Notes: generated by a model not told the origin, from the sequence alone. A DNA stretch of 64,000 nucleotides from Gnetum montanum (GCA_015680685.1 MNCI01029147.1:150640-214639); one strand, 5' to 3'; counted from the first letter of the stretch, positions 1-13,443 are shown. Translations and numbers: made by a program.

Positions 1-1290
1 GGGGGCAGAGGAGGGAGGGAGAGAGAGAGAGATGGCCATCCATGCTAACTATACAAGTGGCTCCTTACATTTTCATCATTTGTTTACAAGTTTTTGTTTT
101 ATGCCTTGTTATTTTTACAACTTTTCATTTTACACCTTCTTTATCTTACACCTTTTTATTTTTTATGTTATTAATTTTTCCAATTTTTGTTTTACAACAT
201 CATTAGTACATTTTATTTTTCTTAAATATTTTACAATTTGTTGTATATTTTTCTTTATTTTGATGTGATTTTCTTATTTTGTTTTAAAAATAACATGCCT
301 TATTGCCAACTGGGTATAATGTGGTTTGTTTGTTGTGGGTATGTGCTATCTAGTTATTTGATTGTTGGTGTCTAGATTCTAGGTTTTAATTTTGTTAATC
401 ATAACTAGGACATGGTTTCCTTTTCATGAAATAGGTAGTGAGTTCACGTCATCCCCCCATCCACAAACTTTATGGTGTTTCTGGTTCTAGAAGTGTGAGG
501 TCCCTTTTCATTAATAAAACTTTAAAAAACTTTTGACTTTGGTAGTTTTTTGACTTGGAAGGGATTCAAAGGTTTGAATAGGGTGTGAATTTAAGGGAAC
601 TTAGTACTCTTTATGCCTTTCTGTTTACTTGGGTGCTTGTGTGTTTTTATGGATTTCTTACCATTCCATGTCAACCAATAATAGCAAGTTGAATAAGTCA
701 TTGCATGGTGTGGTTTCCATTTCTGATATAAAAAATGATGGCAATTTAAAGCACACTTCTTAGAGAAAATAAAATGGCTACAAGCATTGGTTATGGGACT
801 AGAAAGACATGTTACCCATGTCTAAAGGTCCCCTCTAACTAAGGCCCTTTCTCACTTCATGTTTCTCTTTTCTTCTTAAATAAGGAATGGTGGTTATTCT
901 GTGGGAGCACTCTTATATCTCTAGGGGGTGGACTAGTCTTAGAGTGGTGATGCAAAGTCACTGAATGTGGTTGGTTTTGGTTTGGAATAAGGATGGGTTT
1001 TATCAGGTCACTAAACCAAAAAATTTGCAATGGACTTCATGTGACCTTAATTGGGAACTCCATTTCACTTTCTTTCGCATTCATCTATACTTTCCATGCC
1101 TCACCTCACTACTAGTGTTCATGTTTTGGTCTGATATCTTGGTCTGATGTGTTCAAATTCTTAGGTAGTTTCTTATAGGTTTTTTTACTTAACTTTCTAT
1201 AACCATTAATCACCCATTGGCTCCATAGAAGGGCAACAAAGGATGTGTGCCTACTCTAGGGAGGACCCACTTGCATACCTTTTGGTTGGA

Positions 1291-1630
1291 TTAGTTAAGT
1301 ACTTTATCATTAGACATTCTCACAATTAAATTCCTTTGTGTGTCCCATTAATGACATCCAAGTGTGTGCATCTTCACAATGTTTTTTAGTGAAATCCTCT
1401 TTTTTTATTGTGAATTCTTTAACCCTCTTCAAGTATTTTATTGCATTTGGGCTTTTCAAAATTTACTAATGGATTGCTTATCCATTGTACCCAATTTTTA
1501 ATCTTCCCACTAATGCTATTAAAAGAATCAATTTATCATAATCAAAACCTAGCCAAGTGTAACTACCAATGGGATAAGATACCTAAAAGCTATAAAGCTA
1601 TAAGTTACACATTGCTTGGCTAGCTTAAAT
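1291..1630. other. Unassigned 340-bp stretch in V
   Basis: The expected polypurine tract, LTR start and TATA region of V are absent here. The AT-rich sequence has no clear match to the sibling elements and no convincing ORF. It could be a deletion-insertion scar or diverged element sequence. Confidence 0.35.
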
Positions 1631-2161
1631 ATTTTATGCATTTAATGTTTTCTGTAATTTCATTGAATGCTTCCAACTAATTAAGGTAAAGTAAGCTAAT
1701 ATAAGTTAGCTAAGTTAAATAGAAATTGATTAAGCACATAAGAACGACCGCTTCAAGCATGTGCATGACATTTTGTAATCCCAATAATGCTTAATGTTTG
1801 GTAACCCAACAACATTATATGTGTTCAGGATGTGCATAGAAAATGGGACCAAATGCTTATGTTAGGATAGTTATCTATTAATTACCAATAATATTAGTTA
1901 AATTCATTCATAAATTGAGTTTTAACTTGTTGTTAATTGTGGACAAATAAAATATAAAATAATAAAAATCATGTGCCTGAATCACACTTAACCATACAGC
2001 TAAGATCCATAAGTGTAGTTGAGAAGATAATGATTATCTCGATTAGATTCACATTTTGGAATCAATGTACTTAGGAACTTAAGATTTGTGTAATTTGACT
2101 AGATTGTGCATGAACACTTGTGATTCATATAGTTGAGTGTAGGGGCACTCACCACTCATCA
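1631..2161 (+). repeat. V: truncated LTR (R-U5 part)
   Basis: The stretch from the phrase accgcttcaagcatgtg near 1747 through the repeated taatccca / ggtaaccca motif and the terminal ggttgagtgtagggg-like block matches the second half of the LTRs of F and E. The first half, with LTR start and promoter, is missing. The right end CTCATCA at 2155-2161 is intact. Confidence 0.65.
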
Positions 2162-2189
2162 CACATGCATGGGATTCTAGAAAAGAACC

Positions 2190-3230
2190 TTATCACTAGG
2201 TTTAAATTCAACTCTTCTTATCCATGCATCATGACATTGTTCGGAATGTGCCTTGTGCACTTCATTTATCATCAGGGCTACTTGTCAAATCAAATCTAGC
2301 ACATTAATTATCATTAGTTATTCTTTTTGTGATAGATTAATGTTGAGATCAAGCTCACATGCCATTGTGAGTGTACAAAGTCTGGCTTGAATTAAAAGTT
2401 TGGGTAACTTTCCATATACCAACTCATAGGAAGAATAGCCTATAAGAAGTTTCTAAGTTGAACAATATTCCCAAAGGGCATTGTTAACTTTGGTGCTCTA
2501 GTTCTTTCTATATCTACTAATTGTTTATGTTAGTATTCTAGTGATCTCCTTATTGGTAACTTCAACTTTTCCATTAGCTTAGGGGTAATAGGGGATTATG
2601 AGTTTTTGTTGCATCCCCAAGCATTGCATTAGTTTTTAAAAGGTAGATTCTATGAAGTTGATCTCATTATCAAAAATGAGTGCCCTAGACACACCAAAAA
2701 TTTTTACCATGTATTGTTGTACAAATTGTGCAGTAGTGGTAGATGTACAGTTTGATACTACTATAGCTTCAACCCACTTGGTGTAGTAGTCAATAGCAAC
2801 AATGATGTAAGCCTTGCCATTTGACATTGGAGGGATGGATATCATGAAGTTAATGCCCCAAAGATCAAAAGATTATAGTGGTTGGATCCACTATTTGGGC
2901 CTTTCCATTCATACAATTCTTTTTCTATTCCTTTGACAATGCTTGTAGGAATAAGAGAAATGATGAACATTCCTAAAGATTATTGGCTAGAAGTACTCAG
3001 CCATGAGGATCTTTGTAGCAATCTTCCTTCCTACATTGTATCCCCCACAAGAACCTTCGTGAGAATCTTGAATGATACATAATTGAACAACATTAAGTAG
3101 GCATAATCTAACTAGGCCATCAACACAAACCTTGTAAAGTTTGCCTTGGATTTCCATACAATGCTTGATGTGGTGAAGAAATGGTTGTCTCTTCTTACTA
3201 TTTCATTTAGTAGGGATTTCTTCTGTTAGA
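2190..3230 (-). pseudogene. W integrase (fragment)
   Basis: The clearest part is 2845-2636, where a 69-residue frame holds the integrase core beta strands (YIIVAIDYYTKWVEA) followed by the second catalytic Asp region (ALIFDNEINF). The HHCC zinc-binding part lies upstream near 3110-2960 in broken frames. The domain order after RNase H fits an Athila-type pol. The C-terminal part runs into the V junction at 2162. Stops and frameshifts make it non-functional. Confidence 0.75.
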
Positions 3231-3389
3231 AGATAGGAGAGAAATTGATCATACTAAGTAGTACCACTGGGTTCTTGAGCATCAATGGATCTAGCAAAGA
3301 GGAGTTCATCTAGGAATTGATCAAATAAAGGGTCCCCATCCTCTTTACTATTCCATCATAACTAATACAAGTGATTGAAAACCAAGTTC

Positions 3390-4700
3390 TTAACTCCCTT
3401 CATGTCCATCATTGTAAGATTGAATTCCTATAAAATCACCAACTTTTGTATGACATGAGGACTTACTATTGGCTTATTCCTTAGGAAGTGGATGACACTA
3501 TGATTAGTATGAATAAAAATTTTGTACACATGTACATAATGCCTAATCTTTTCCAAGGCATATGTCATTGCCATGATTTCCTTCTCCTTAGTGGTGTAGT
3601 GTAGTTATGTGTCCACAATCCATCTTCTTGCACAATGGATGCAATATAGAAGTTTTTTTTATTTCCAATTATGTAAGAATTTCTCCCAATGCATAGTTCA
3701 ATGCATTTGTCATTATGTGAAATGGTCTAGAGTAATCTGAAAATGTAGAATGGGAGTTCTACAAGCTTTTTCTTTAATTATTGGAATGCATGCTTGCATT
3801 TATTGGTCTAGTCAAATAGTATATTTTTTTTGTAAGCTCTACTAGTGATTTGAAATTTTTTGAGAAATCCTCAATGAAGCACCTATAGTAACTAATATGT
3901 ACAAGGAATGACCTCATGTCTTTAACAGTTTAAGGTCATCTGGTGATTTCATGGATGACTTGTACTTTCTCTAGGTCCACCTCAATCTCTCGTCTTCAAA
4001 TTTGATGTTCTAAGACAATGCCTTCTTGGATCATCAACTGGCTCTTCTACCAATTGAGCTGTAAGTTTGTCTTGACACAATGATTCAACACCTACTTCAA
4101 ATGGTTCAAGGCTTGTTTAAAGTTGGTACTATAGGTGGAAAAGTCATTCATGAAAGCTTCCATACTACTACTAATTTGCTACTAAAAAATAGCAAGTACC
4201 AATTATTAAAAAGTTGTAGGGGCATTACATAGGCCAAAGGGCATCTTCTTATATGCAAAATTTCCCTGGGGACTTGTGAAAGTTGTCTTGGCCTAATCTT
4301 CTAGTGCTATCTAGATTTGGTTATAACTAGTATGACCATCTGGAAAACTATAGTAGTTATGCCTTGCAATTATATCCATCACTTGATCCACAAATGGCAA
4401 CAAAAAGTGATCTTTAAATGTGATCACATTCAATAGTCTAAAGTCTACAAAGCCCCTTCAGTTTCTTCCTTTCTTAGACATGATGACAAGTGGACTCACC
4501 CACTCATTGTCTGCTATAGGGTAAATTAATCCTACCTTAAGAAGTTTTTTAATTTCATTCTTAATAACTTGCTTATGTTTTGGATTCAATCTCCTATATG
4601 GATACATCCTTATCTTAATAGAGGGGTCTATATAAATTTGATGTTGGTATATCTATAGATCTATCCTTATCAGCTTATGATATGACCATGTAAAGGTTGT
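3390..4700 (-). pseudogene. W reverse transcriptase and RNase H
   Basis: Translating the minus strand in pieces gives an Athila-like reverse transcriptase: a region like VGLIYPIADNEWVSPLV near 4550-4490, a VDFRLLN-like stretch, and KKMPFGLCNAPTTF near 4240-4200. The RNase H tail with a TNHSVIHFL-like segment (family consensus TDHSAI) is near 3530-3480. Many stops and frame changes are present, so no continuous frame exists. The counterpart in E is at 49740-51110. Confidence 0.7.
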
Positions 4701-5142
4701 TGACCATTTCTTCACTACTTTTAGTAGCTTCCTTTTTTTTCCTTGGGTATGATTAACATTGATTATTATCAACTTGCCATTATTAAGGAAAATATATTCT
4801 AATGCTACCAATAAAACCTTAAGTTCAAGGGGCTCTTACTTGAAATCATTAGGAATTTTCAACTTCCCCAATCTATGTCTTCATTTTTGTGGGAGAGTTA
4901 GTTATGGATTTTCTCCATTCCATTAATGTTTTCTATGTATGCACTTGTTGAAAGCTCCACTAGTTTCATGTGTATTGTGGATTTTGCATTATGATCTATT
5001 ATCAGCCACTAGATACCTTCTTATTTTGTGGATATTTCATATAGGCACCTTTGAACATTGATGCTTGGATTGATATGCTTTTTACAATTGATATTCTTTG
5101 CACACAATGGTACCTTGTGTCACTATATGTGATGCACAAAAC

Positions 5143-5480
5143 CTATTTCTGCTCAAGCTTTCCAAAATCATTTTCCTTAGATATTTCCAAGGAAAGATCT
5201 CTAATCCCCATCTTAGCATTAATGGAACTAAGCCAATCCCTTCCCATGATAATAGGGAAGTTACCCTTCCAATTGTTCATGTGGATCACTAAGAAATCTA
5301 CTAGATATGACCAACCATCGATGGTGGTCATAATGTCCTCCACTAATCCTAGAGGAATAGTAATAGACTAATCTACAAACTCTAATATGATGTTGCATTT
5401 CTTTAATGGAGGCAAATTCTAGGTCTATTACATCTCTTGAGAAATTATGTTCATCTTGGAACCTGAATCTAAGAGAGCCT
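5143..5480 (-). pseudogene. W aspartic protease
   Basis: A DSGSK active-site motif sits near 5460 and an open frame at 5343-5143 carries the second half (DGWSYLVDFLVI, then FPIIMGRDWLSSINA). The same layout occurs in E at 48949-49365 and F near 58560-58860. In the family this enzyme cleaves the Gag-Pol polyprotein. The two halves are in different frames, and the flanking sequence has stops. Confidence 0.7.
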
Positions 5481-5749
5481 TACATGCATCATTTCCTACA
5501 ATTTGTAAATAAATAAGGGGGCTTCTAGGATCATATCATTTCTTGGGAAGGTGACCTACCTTGGTTTAATCAATGATCACATGGATCAACATGAAAGTAT
5601 GCACATTAAAGGACATTTAGTTTGAAAGAGGGTTGAGGAGAAATCCAAAAGTAATGGATGTAGGGTTAGTAGCCATGGATGTTCGTTAGGATTTTTGTGT
5701 ACTATGTGGCCTAAAGAAGTCTCTCTTCTAAGGGCTATTCTTAGATCCA

Positions 5750-7265
5750 TTTGGATAATCATCTAGTTGTAACTGTACTATACTTGTGACATTTCTTTAT
5801 TGTGGTTATAGTGGAATTTCCCCTTCCATTGGTGGTATAGGTGGCAAAGGAGTGGTGTTGAAAGGTGTAGGATGAGGTCATGGATATGGAGTAGGATAAG
5901 TAGAGGGAGACTTAGTTTATAGAGTGAGGGTTTATTGATATTTGAGAGGGTAGTAGTGATGAGTGAAGGGAGTGTGGCTTGTAGAGCCACAAGGAGATAT
6001 AGGCTACTGGACATAATATCCATAAGGATTTGACTATTGGTAAGGATGTTGCTACCACGATGATGACATTCCTCATGACTATGGATTTTTCCATTGTTGA
6101 TACTACTCTTGAGGTTGAGGTGGTGCTCCACTTGGGTAATATGACATTTAGTGGAACTGCTACCTATAATTTCATTGTGAATAAGATAGTCTCCTAGGTG
6201 GTTGCTTCCTTGAGAATTTTGAATTCAAAGCATACACCCCAATTTTTTGCCGATGGAATAATATGGGGCAAAAACCCTTAGGATTTTCATATTGGTAAAT
6301 TTTACATTTGTCATCATCTATTTCTAAACCTACAACCTCATCAACCATTGTAGCCTTACCTTTCTACTAATAGTATTTTCTATTTGTATATTTTTCTCTT
6401 TCTATTTCTATTTCTACTTCCCTACTTCATCTTCTCCTCTACTATTTTGAAAGTAGTTTTAAACTTCTCATATAAGGAGTTCCATATTTTATCCACTTTA
6501 GCAAATATTTGAATAATAGATTTCTAGATTGACAAGATTTTCCTTTGCCCCACTTCATCTAGTGGTGCTTCCTCCTCTAAATCATAGAAATACATCTCCC
6601 TTTTCCAAATGGAGGGATCTACTTCTTCCTTTACCACTTGATGCATCAACCTTTAAATCTAAAAGGCTCTCATCTTTGAAAGTCTCCTTGAAGCATAGAT
6701 CCTAAGAGTTTCTCTACTTTTATTTCAAAGCCCATCTATAATATTGTGAAGCTTCTCCATTTGAGAAAGTCCATGGCCTACATCGAAGGATTCATGATTG
6801 CCTTACTTTCATCCTTGGATTTGTTTCCTCAAGTTGGACACTTGGAAGTATGTTTAGTACTTTTTGTTAAATCACTCTAGCATTGTACTCCACTTGTGAA
6901 TGGATTTCGATTCCAAGGAATAGTATTAACTTTCTACTTTTTTTATGAGTATTCTTGGAATAACTTCAACTTCTACCACTCATTCTCAATATTTTGTAAG
7001 GAATAGGCATCTTGAAAAGCTTGTAGATGATGATGTGGATTAGCATTATATCCCCCTTAAAACTGAGGAATATTATTCATATTCAAATTTTTAATTTTGC
7101 TATCCTTTTGATGCATGAGGGGAGTTTGAATTACTTCTAAAACATTCATCATATTCCTAACAGCTAGCAAAGGTTCATCATAATCATCATACCCATGGTC
7201 TCCTCTATCATGGCCATGCCTCCTGTGATAAGTCTTATTGTTCCTTCTTTCTTGGTGATGCTCTT
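5750..7265 (-). pseudogene. W gag, 3' part
   Basis: A minus-strand frame at 7308-7057 reads through a charged HRRHGHDRGDHG stretch into NMNNIPQF, the start of the conserved Gag core that is also seen in E (about 47270-47300) and F (56890-56910). Downstream pieces correspond to the Gag core and a tail rich in Pro and His. The first bases of the displayed frame belong to the LTR of Z; the W part starts at 7260 and was joined to 43007 before Z inserted. Frames are broken throughout. Confidence 0.6.
7261..7265. repeat. Target-site duplication of Z (left copy CTCTT)
   Basis: CTCTT flanks the left end of Z at 7261-7265, and the same five bases flank its right end at 43002-43006. This proves that Z is one complete insertion spanning 7266-43001. 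Confidence 0.92.
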
Positions 7266-8204
7266 TGAAGAGCAGTGAGGTACCCCTACATCCAACCATA
7301 CAAATCAAAAGTGTTCACGCATAATCCAATCAAATTTTGTGGACTTTATCATTTCTAATACACTAGCCCTTTAGGAAGTGAATCTAGCCTTAAGGTTAAT
7401 TATTGTCTTACCAATTACACTTGTGATGTTTATTGATATGGTTAAGTGTAATTGAGGCACTTTATTTTTATCATTTTTATGTTTTATAGTTGGGTTCTTG
7501 AAATGTAGATAAAAAGGAATTTGATTAACTAACCTAAATTAACTAATTAACTAATCATTTAACTAATCCTAACATAAGTATTCATTCCCACTTTTTGTAC
7601 ATGTCCTAAACCCACATATCCACTACTAGGTGACCAAGCGCTACGCTACTGGGAGTACCAAACAATAACATTGCTGGGATTACCAAGCGAATATGTGTTA
7701 TGCTCGAAGAGGTCGTAGTTATGTGTGTACTCTATCTACCTTAATTACTTCATTAATGTAATAACTAGAAAATAATTAATAACTAATTAAAATCATTTAA
7801 TACATAACTAAAAACATTAAATGCATAAATGAAATAGCTAATATATCCAAAGTGCTGCAAGGTTTATCAAAAAGCTCATCTTTATTACCATCCACACTAT
7901 CATGCTCAAGTTTGACAATGCTGGAATAAAGATCTGTACACTCAATGACTCCTGCTACGAGCACTCAAAGGAAAAGTTCTAACTTTCAAATGGAAAAAAA
8001 TGCAAGAGCTCTGCTACAACTACAATCTTCCCTTTTATAAATGTGGCTACAAGCATGTATTTATAGCTTACTACAGACACTACATCGATGCGGCCATGTT
8101 GATGCATGATATGATGTGTCAACTAGGCCTTGTTGATGAGGCTTAGATGATGAGGCTGTGTTAACAAGGTTATGTCGATGCAACCAATAAAACATGACTC
8201 ATCA
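7266..8204 (-). repeat. Z 3' LTR
   Basis: This is homologous along its whole length to the LTR at 42078-43001. In plus coordinates it starts TGAAGAG (changed from TGATGAG) and ends CTCATCA. TATTTATA at 8058-8065 is the minus-strand TATA box. The conserved ggtaacc/taatccca repeat motif is present near 7630-7690. Confidence 0.88.
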
Positions 8205-8216
8205 TACCCTCACAAT
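8205..8216 (-). other. Z polypurine tract
   Basis: Read on the minus strand, ATTGTGAGGGTA lies directly before the 3' LTR. It is preceded by a GGATGAGTTTTCATTCA-like block that is shared with A (29826-29842) and E (54412-54428). This is the plus-strand priming site for reverse transcription. Confidence 0.8.
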
Positions 8217-8449
8217 TGAATGAAAACTCATCCTTGAGTTCTTTTACAAAATTGGAAAGGTATGAAATTGTTGATTAACTTTTCCTTAAACATAACAAAA
8301 TTGACTAACTTGACAAAAAATGGAATGCTTGGGTGTACAGATCAATACATTATAAAAAATGATGGTGTTTAGGACACAAAATTGAACACCATAACTCAAT
8401 TCTTTAAAATTTGACAACATGTTCCTTGATGGTGTGAAGCTGATAGAGA

Positions 8450-11194
8450 AGATCAAATGGTCCTAGGCAGTGGTGGTTCCTAAGGCTCCAAGAAACCTTT
8501 ACCAGCTTCACACATGGGTTGTTGAGGTGGATACAACTATCCTTCTATTGTTGTGACTTTAGGTAGGAGGTGGAAGCATCCAATAGTTCTTTCATTTTCT
8601 CCTCCTTAATCCTAGGATCATGCACTATCCATGTAGCTTCCCAATGTGGGTTGGAATGGGCACATCCCAAGGACACAAGATTGCTGGAAACAACTACTTT
8701 ACATTGATGAACTAGGTAGAAAACTGTTTACATTCTATTTTGAAAGATTGGATTGTGTTCTTTAGCTCATGGTAGTCATTTATCTATTTGGCTAGGTTTG
8801 TAGTGATAGATCATTGATCTCTGAATCACACTCTGAGGACTTTGATTTTAGCATTAGCAATTTCAAGCTTCTACTTGGCATCTTTGTGATGCTTGAACTC
8901 TACCTCATATAATAACTATGAGCTAGCCACTTGTTATTCTAATTCTGACTATGGTTTTTTAGATATTAGCATTGCCAAGTTTGCATATAGAAGATTGGCC
9001 AAGTCCATGTACTCTATCATCTCCTCAATTTGCAACTCCTTTAAGTGGATCTCTGCTTTGTTGTAGGCATCGATCCTATCAACGATGGGTTACCACATCT
9101 TTCCTCCTTATTGGAGTTGCTAGAGGGCTTCATTTAGTTTTTCCTTCATCATCTAAATTTTTTTTCATTCACTTCCTTCTACAAGGCAACCTAGTCCCTG
9201 TAGTGATTCTTCACTTTCCCAAATTTAAGGGCTTCATTCTTCTAGGTGGTGATCTCGATGGCTGATTTCTAGCATCAGGTGCATACCTCCTTGATTGATA
9301 AATTATAGTTTTCTATGGTTAGTTTCCTCAATTCGATGTTTACCCTAGCAAGATACTCCTACTATTGATGAATGAATTCTTGCATTTGATCTGTTTCATC
9401 ATCAACATTTTGCAGGTGATGATTCTGTGTGGTCAATGCTTCATTCTCATAGTGCATCTAATTCAAGTCCTCTTGGATTGAGTGTGTTTCAGCTTCTACT
9501 ACAAACTATTTAAAGATGGCCATCACTACCTCCTCCTTAGCCTTCTAAATTTGTTCTTGAAGCTATTTGATAGCTTCATCCCCTTGTCACTACTAGGCTA
9601 AGGATTGCTTGATCTGCAAATTGGGCATGAAGTTTAGTAACCTTCACAGCCAAATATTGATTTTGCTCTTGAGCCATTTCTAGTTGCCCCTCCAAAATAA
9701 TGCATCTTCTTCTTACATTTAGTAGCTCTAACTGGGTCCCAATGATGTTTTCTATAAGATCAAAAATGTCCAGAGTTAGTTTCCTAGTTCCTACTAGTTG
9801 TTCCAACAACTTTTCATGCTGGGTTGCATTCAATTTTCTACTAACCATGCCTATGAACATATGCACATCTTGAAGTGTAGATCTAGTATAGACACTATGA
9901 GTTTATTCAATGCTTTTATGACACAGTAAACTGCTACTTCTACTACTATCTCCTACCCTTGGTGCTACATCACCAAGATAGTTTCCTCTTCACCTTCCTC
10001 CAACCACACCGAGAAAGTGGTAGCATTCCTAGAGATTTTTGGGAATAGATGATGTGTTGCTAGTAACATCGTCACCTCTCAAGCATTGGGATCCAACCTT
10101 GAAGGTAGTTGTGTTCTTTGGACAAAGCAAATGGAACTACATCTGTCCATCTGGCTAACTGTTCAGGCCACCTCATTAAGATGACTCATCATTGGCTAGC
10201 ACATAGATGGATCTACCCCACTCATTCCTTCTTGTTTCTCTTGTTCACTCAAGATTTGTTCTTGGATTTTATGCAGATACTCAATGGTTGTGTGGGCCTC
10301 CAATGTTGTCTCTTGAGTGGGTGGTGGTGATGGAAATTCCTCTAATTAATTCATCATTAGCATATTCTCTTTCATGATCTTAGACCATGAGGCCAAAAGA
10401 GTATATCTAAATGTGTCATTGGAGTAGCAAAAAATGCCTACCCTTTTTCATTTTTTTCGAATGAGGCATGGAAAGGGTAGGGTTTTCATTCCATGTTTAT
10501 TTTCTTTAAAATGCTTTTCAATTTCCAAGTATAGTAGTTGTGGAAGGTTAACAAGGAACTTCCTACTTAGAGCAGTGCATGCACACCATACTCCTTATGG
10601 TCTACCCCATAGAAATACTAGGTCCACCCCTTATTAGCCTCAAGGTCATCTTGCATTGATAATTCTACTAGCTGTGTTCCAGTGTCAGGAAACCCAAGTG
10701 CCTGTGCAATAGCTTCTACCAAATAGGACCCTTGAATATCCTTGATCTTGATTATATATCCTGGCCTTCAATTATTCCAGAAGAGGTATGTTTCTCCCAT
10801 GTACCACTCCCCACTAAATGTGATGATTGGCCACATGGAAGAGGTTTGTAGTTGAGTCTTGACATCCTTTAGAGCTTTTTCAAGGAATGGCTCAAAGTTA
10901 ATCTCTTGAAGGATTGATCATTGGATCTCTTGGAGACTTAATGGTATCAAGGTAGGCTTGAGTCAAAGTGACCTCAAGCCTTGGCATGGGACCAAACACT
11001 TCTCCTCGTTGTGATTTTTCGATCACCACTTCTTCCTCTAGAATCTATTGAACAGATTCCACTTCGGGTTGCTCATGGAGAGGTCCTATTGCATGGGTCG
11101 CCTCTGGTAGTTCTTGGCCTATTCCAACTCTGGGCCACTTCTCACATGGTTGTTAGGATTTTCCTTCCTACATACATTTTTGTTTGGGTGCCAT
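8450..11194 (-). pseudogene. Z accessory gene (transposon-type domain plus coiled coil), degenerate
   Basis: The minus strand begins with MAPKQK at 11194, like MAPKHS at the start of the accessory gene in A. Further on it carries WYMGETYLFWNN, nearly the WYLGETYLFWHN of A, and then a FPDTG-like segment matching LPNSG. The 96-codon frame at 9866-9576 aligns with the coiled coil of A (QHEKLLEQL against EHEDVLDRL, then LFDI-like and IQLEL-like parts). The total span of about 2.75 kb equals that of A. It has stops and frameshifts in several places. Its position, after pol and before the 3' LTR, is where env-like genes sit in some plant elements; I see no signal peptide or membrane segment to support an envelope role. 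Confidence 0.72.
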
Positions 11195-13436
11195 CTATAA
11201 TCACAATAAGACCATGGATTAGCAATCATTGTGTAACCTTAAAACAATTGGGATACCTTATCTCTCAAGGGTGGTTACACTTGGCTAACTTGTAATTATG
11301 GCTAATTTAATTAATCCAGTTATCATTTTTCTTATGTATTATCATTAATAAATCATCCTAAAGGTTGTTGGAAGGGTTAATTTATGAAAAATTTGATGTT
11401 TATATGTAGTTAAGGTTATTAACACTTTGGGGAAGTTAGAGAAAAAATTTCATCAATTTTTCATTAGAAACCTTAAGGTTTGTTGCCCCCACATTAAAGA
11501 TCTTAACTCTGGCAAGTGTAGGATCAAAAAACAAAGTCATTTGGATAAATGGTTAGGAAGTTATGAGCTCTAGAAGCTTTTGGACTCTAAAAAATTTCAA
11601 AAACTTCCCTTGTGTTATGAGCAAATGATGAAAAATTACAAAGTGTCCAGTTGTATATATAGGGTTTTTGCCCTATGTTGATGAGTCCTAGTCAATTGGG
11701 CATTGTCAACTAGGGTGGATGCATCCATGGAACCTCAACGACGCAACCATTGACCAATGTAGTTAAAATTTGACCTTAGTAAAACTTTCAAAATATGAAT
11801 ATTTTTTGAGTGAAATTAGTATCAAATGAAACCTTAAAAGACCAAAAATAGTATGAAAACATGAGAAGAGGATGTTTAAATTCATAAATTTTGGAAAAAT
11901 GAGAAAAGTTGATTTAGTGGATGGACGAAATGAAAGATTAAGGAGCACTAAGTGATTTACTCAATGGAAATGCAAAAGATAGTATTGTAGTGATGTCAAA
12001 GGTAAGGAACCTTAACTAATAATACCAAGAGCTATGCAAGTAGGTCCTTACTATAGTAGGCTCATGCCCTTTTTGCCCTTGCATAACCTTAACTAAGGTG
12101 TTCGTGGGCACCATAGTTGATTTAATGATCATGACAAGTTAAGGACCAACTCGAAAGAATCTACTTAAGAATCCCAACACATCAGACTAAGACATAGAGC
12201 ATAACATAGAACCCAATAATAAGGTGAGTTATGGAAACATGGATGGATGATAGAGAAGGTGGAATGGAGTTCCAAATTGAGGTCATAAGAAGTCCCTTAT
12301 GGAATTTGTGGTTAAAATGACCCTAGAAGTTCCATCCTCATTCTAGATCAAAACTAACCACTTTCAATGACTTTGCATCATCAATCTAAGACTAATCCAC
12401 TTACTCCAAACATAAGAATTTTTTTACAAAACAATCACCATTCCACAAAGAGAAGAAAAGAGAAGTAGGAAGTGACAGAGAGAGAGGGCCTAGTTAGAGG
12501 GGACCTTCAAGCATAGGTGCATGTTGTTTAAGTCCCATAACTAGTGCTTGTAGCCCATTTTATTTGTCCAAGGGGTGTGCTTTGAATTTCCATTATTTTT
12601 TTTTGAAATGAAAACCACACCATGTGAGGACTTATTCATGTTGAAGGGGTGTGCTTTGAATTCCCATTATTTTTTTTTCTTTTTTCTTTTTTTGAAATGG
12701 AAACCACACCATGCAACGAAATTATTTTGACTTCCTTTAGTGGGTGGTTTGGAATGGTAAGAAGTCCATGAAAAACACTCAAGCACTCAAGCAAGTAGAA
12801 GAGTACAAAGAGTAATGAGTTCCCTTAAATTTTCACTCTTTACAAACCTTTGAATCATTCCTAATTTTGGAACTACCAAGGTCATCGATTGATTAAAAGT
12901 TTCTTTAATAGAAGGGACCTCAAATTTCTAGAATAAGGAAAATCATAGAGTTCATTGTATGGGAAGATGATGTATACTCACTACTTGTTCCATGAAAAAT
13001 AAACAATTTCAAAGTCATTAGAAATTATAATTCAAAAATAGAAGTTAGACATTAACAACCACACATTAAGCACAAACCATCATTAGTAAACAACAATAGC
13101 AGCACTGTGTCCTGTGACAATAAAGCACTTTTCATTAGTAAAAATGAGGAAATATCACACTTAAATCAAACCAAATAAAGAAAAATATATAAGAAAATGT
13201 AAAATAGTCAAGAAAGTTCAAAAGTACTAAAGATGGTGTAAAATTAGAAAAATTGAAACATTAAGAATTTGTAAAATAAATAATTTGTAAAAATTAAAAC
13301 TGTGAAAAACAAAAAGTAGAAAAATTGAGAAGCCAATTTGATGGTTAGCACCAATGACCATCTCCCCTAAAATTGAGTTGAAAGGAGGAGATCCAAAAAA
13401 TAGAATGTGATTGTCCATCTATTAAGGTGACATTTA
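11195..13436 (-). other. Z non-coding tract between pol and accessory gene
   Basis: This tract matches the post-pol tracts of V, A, E and F: an AAC-CAT motif after the integrase C-terminus, then a T-rich stretch (minus strand), and the conserved block at 12034-12084. I see no convincing gene; the ORFs here are short and lie in A-rich sequence. Confidence 0.6.
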
Positions 13437-13443
13437 CACTAGC

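Larger units (their letters stand above)
1..2161 (+). mobile_element. V: 3' end of an Athila-like LTR retrotransposon
   Basis: Only the 3' part of this element is in the window. Bases 1 to about 1290 match, by eye, the non-coding tract that follows pol in E (about 52490-53700) and F (59340-60540), including the T-rich stretch and the block at 1231-1277. The end at 2161 is the family LTR terminus CACTCATCA. To its right the minus-strand integrase of W begins, so V appears to be inserted in, or to truncate, W. The other LTR and target duplication lie outside the window. A short (ga)n run occurs at 19-32. Confidence 0.7.

Noticed and set aside
13227-13418. 63-codon minus-strand ORF after integrase of Z
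   Set aside because: Lies in the A/T-rich post-pol tract; matching frames are not kept in siblings.
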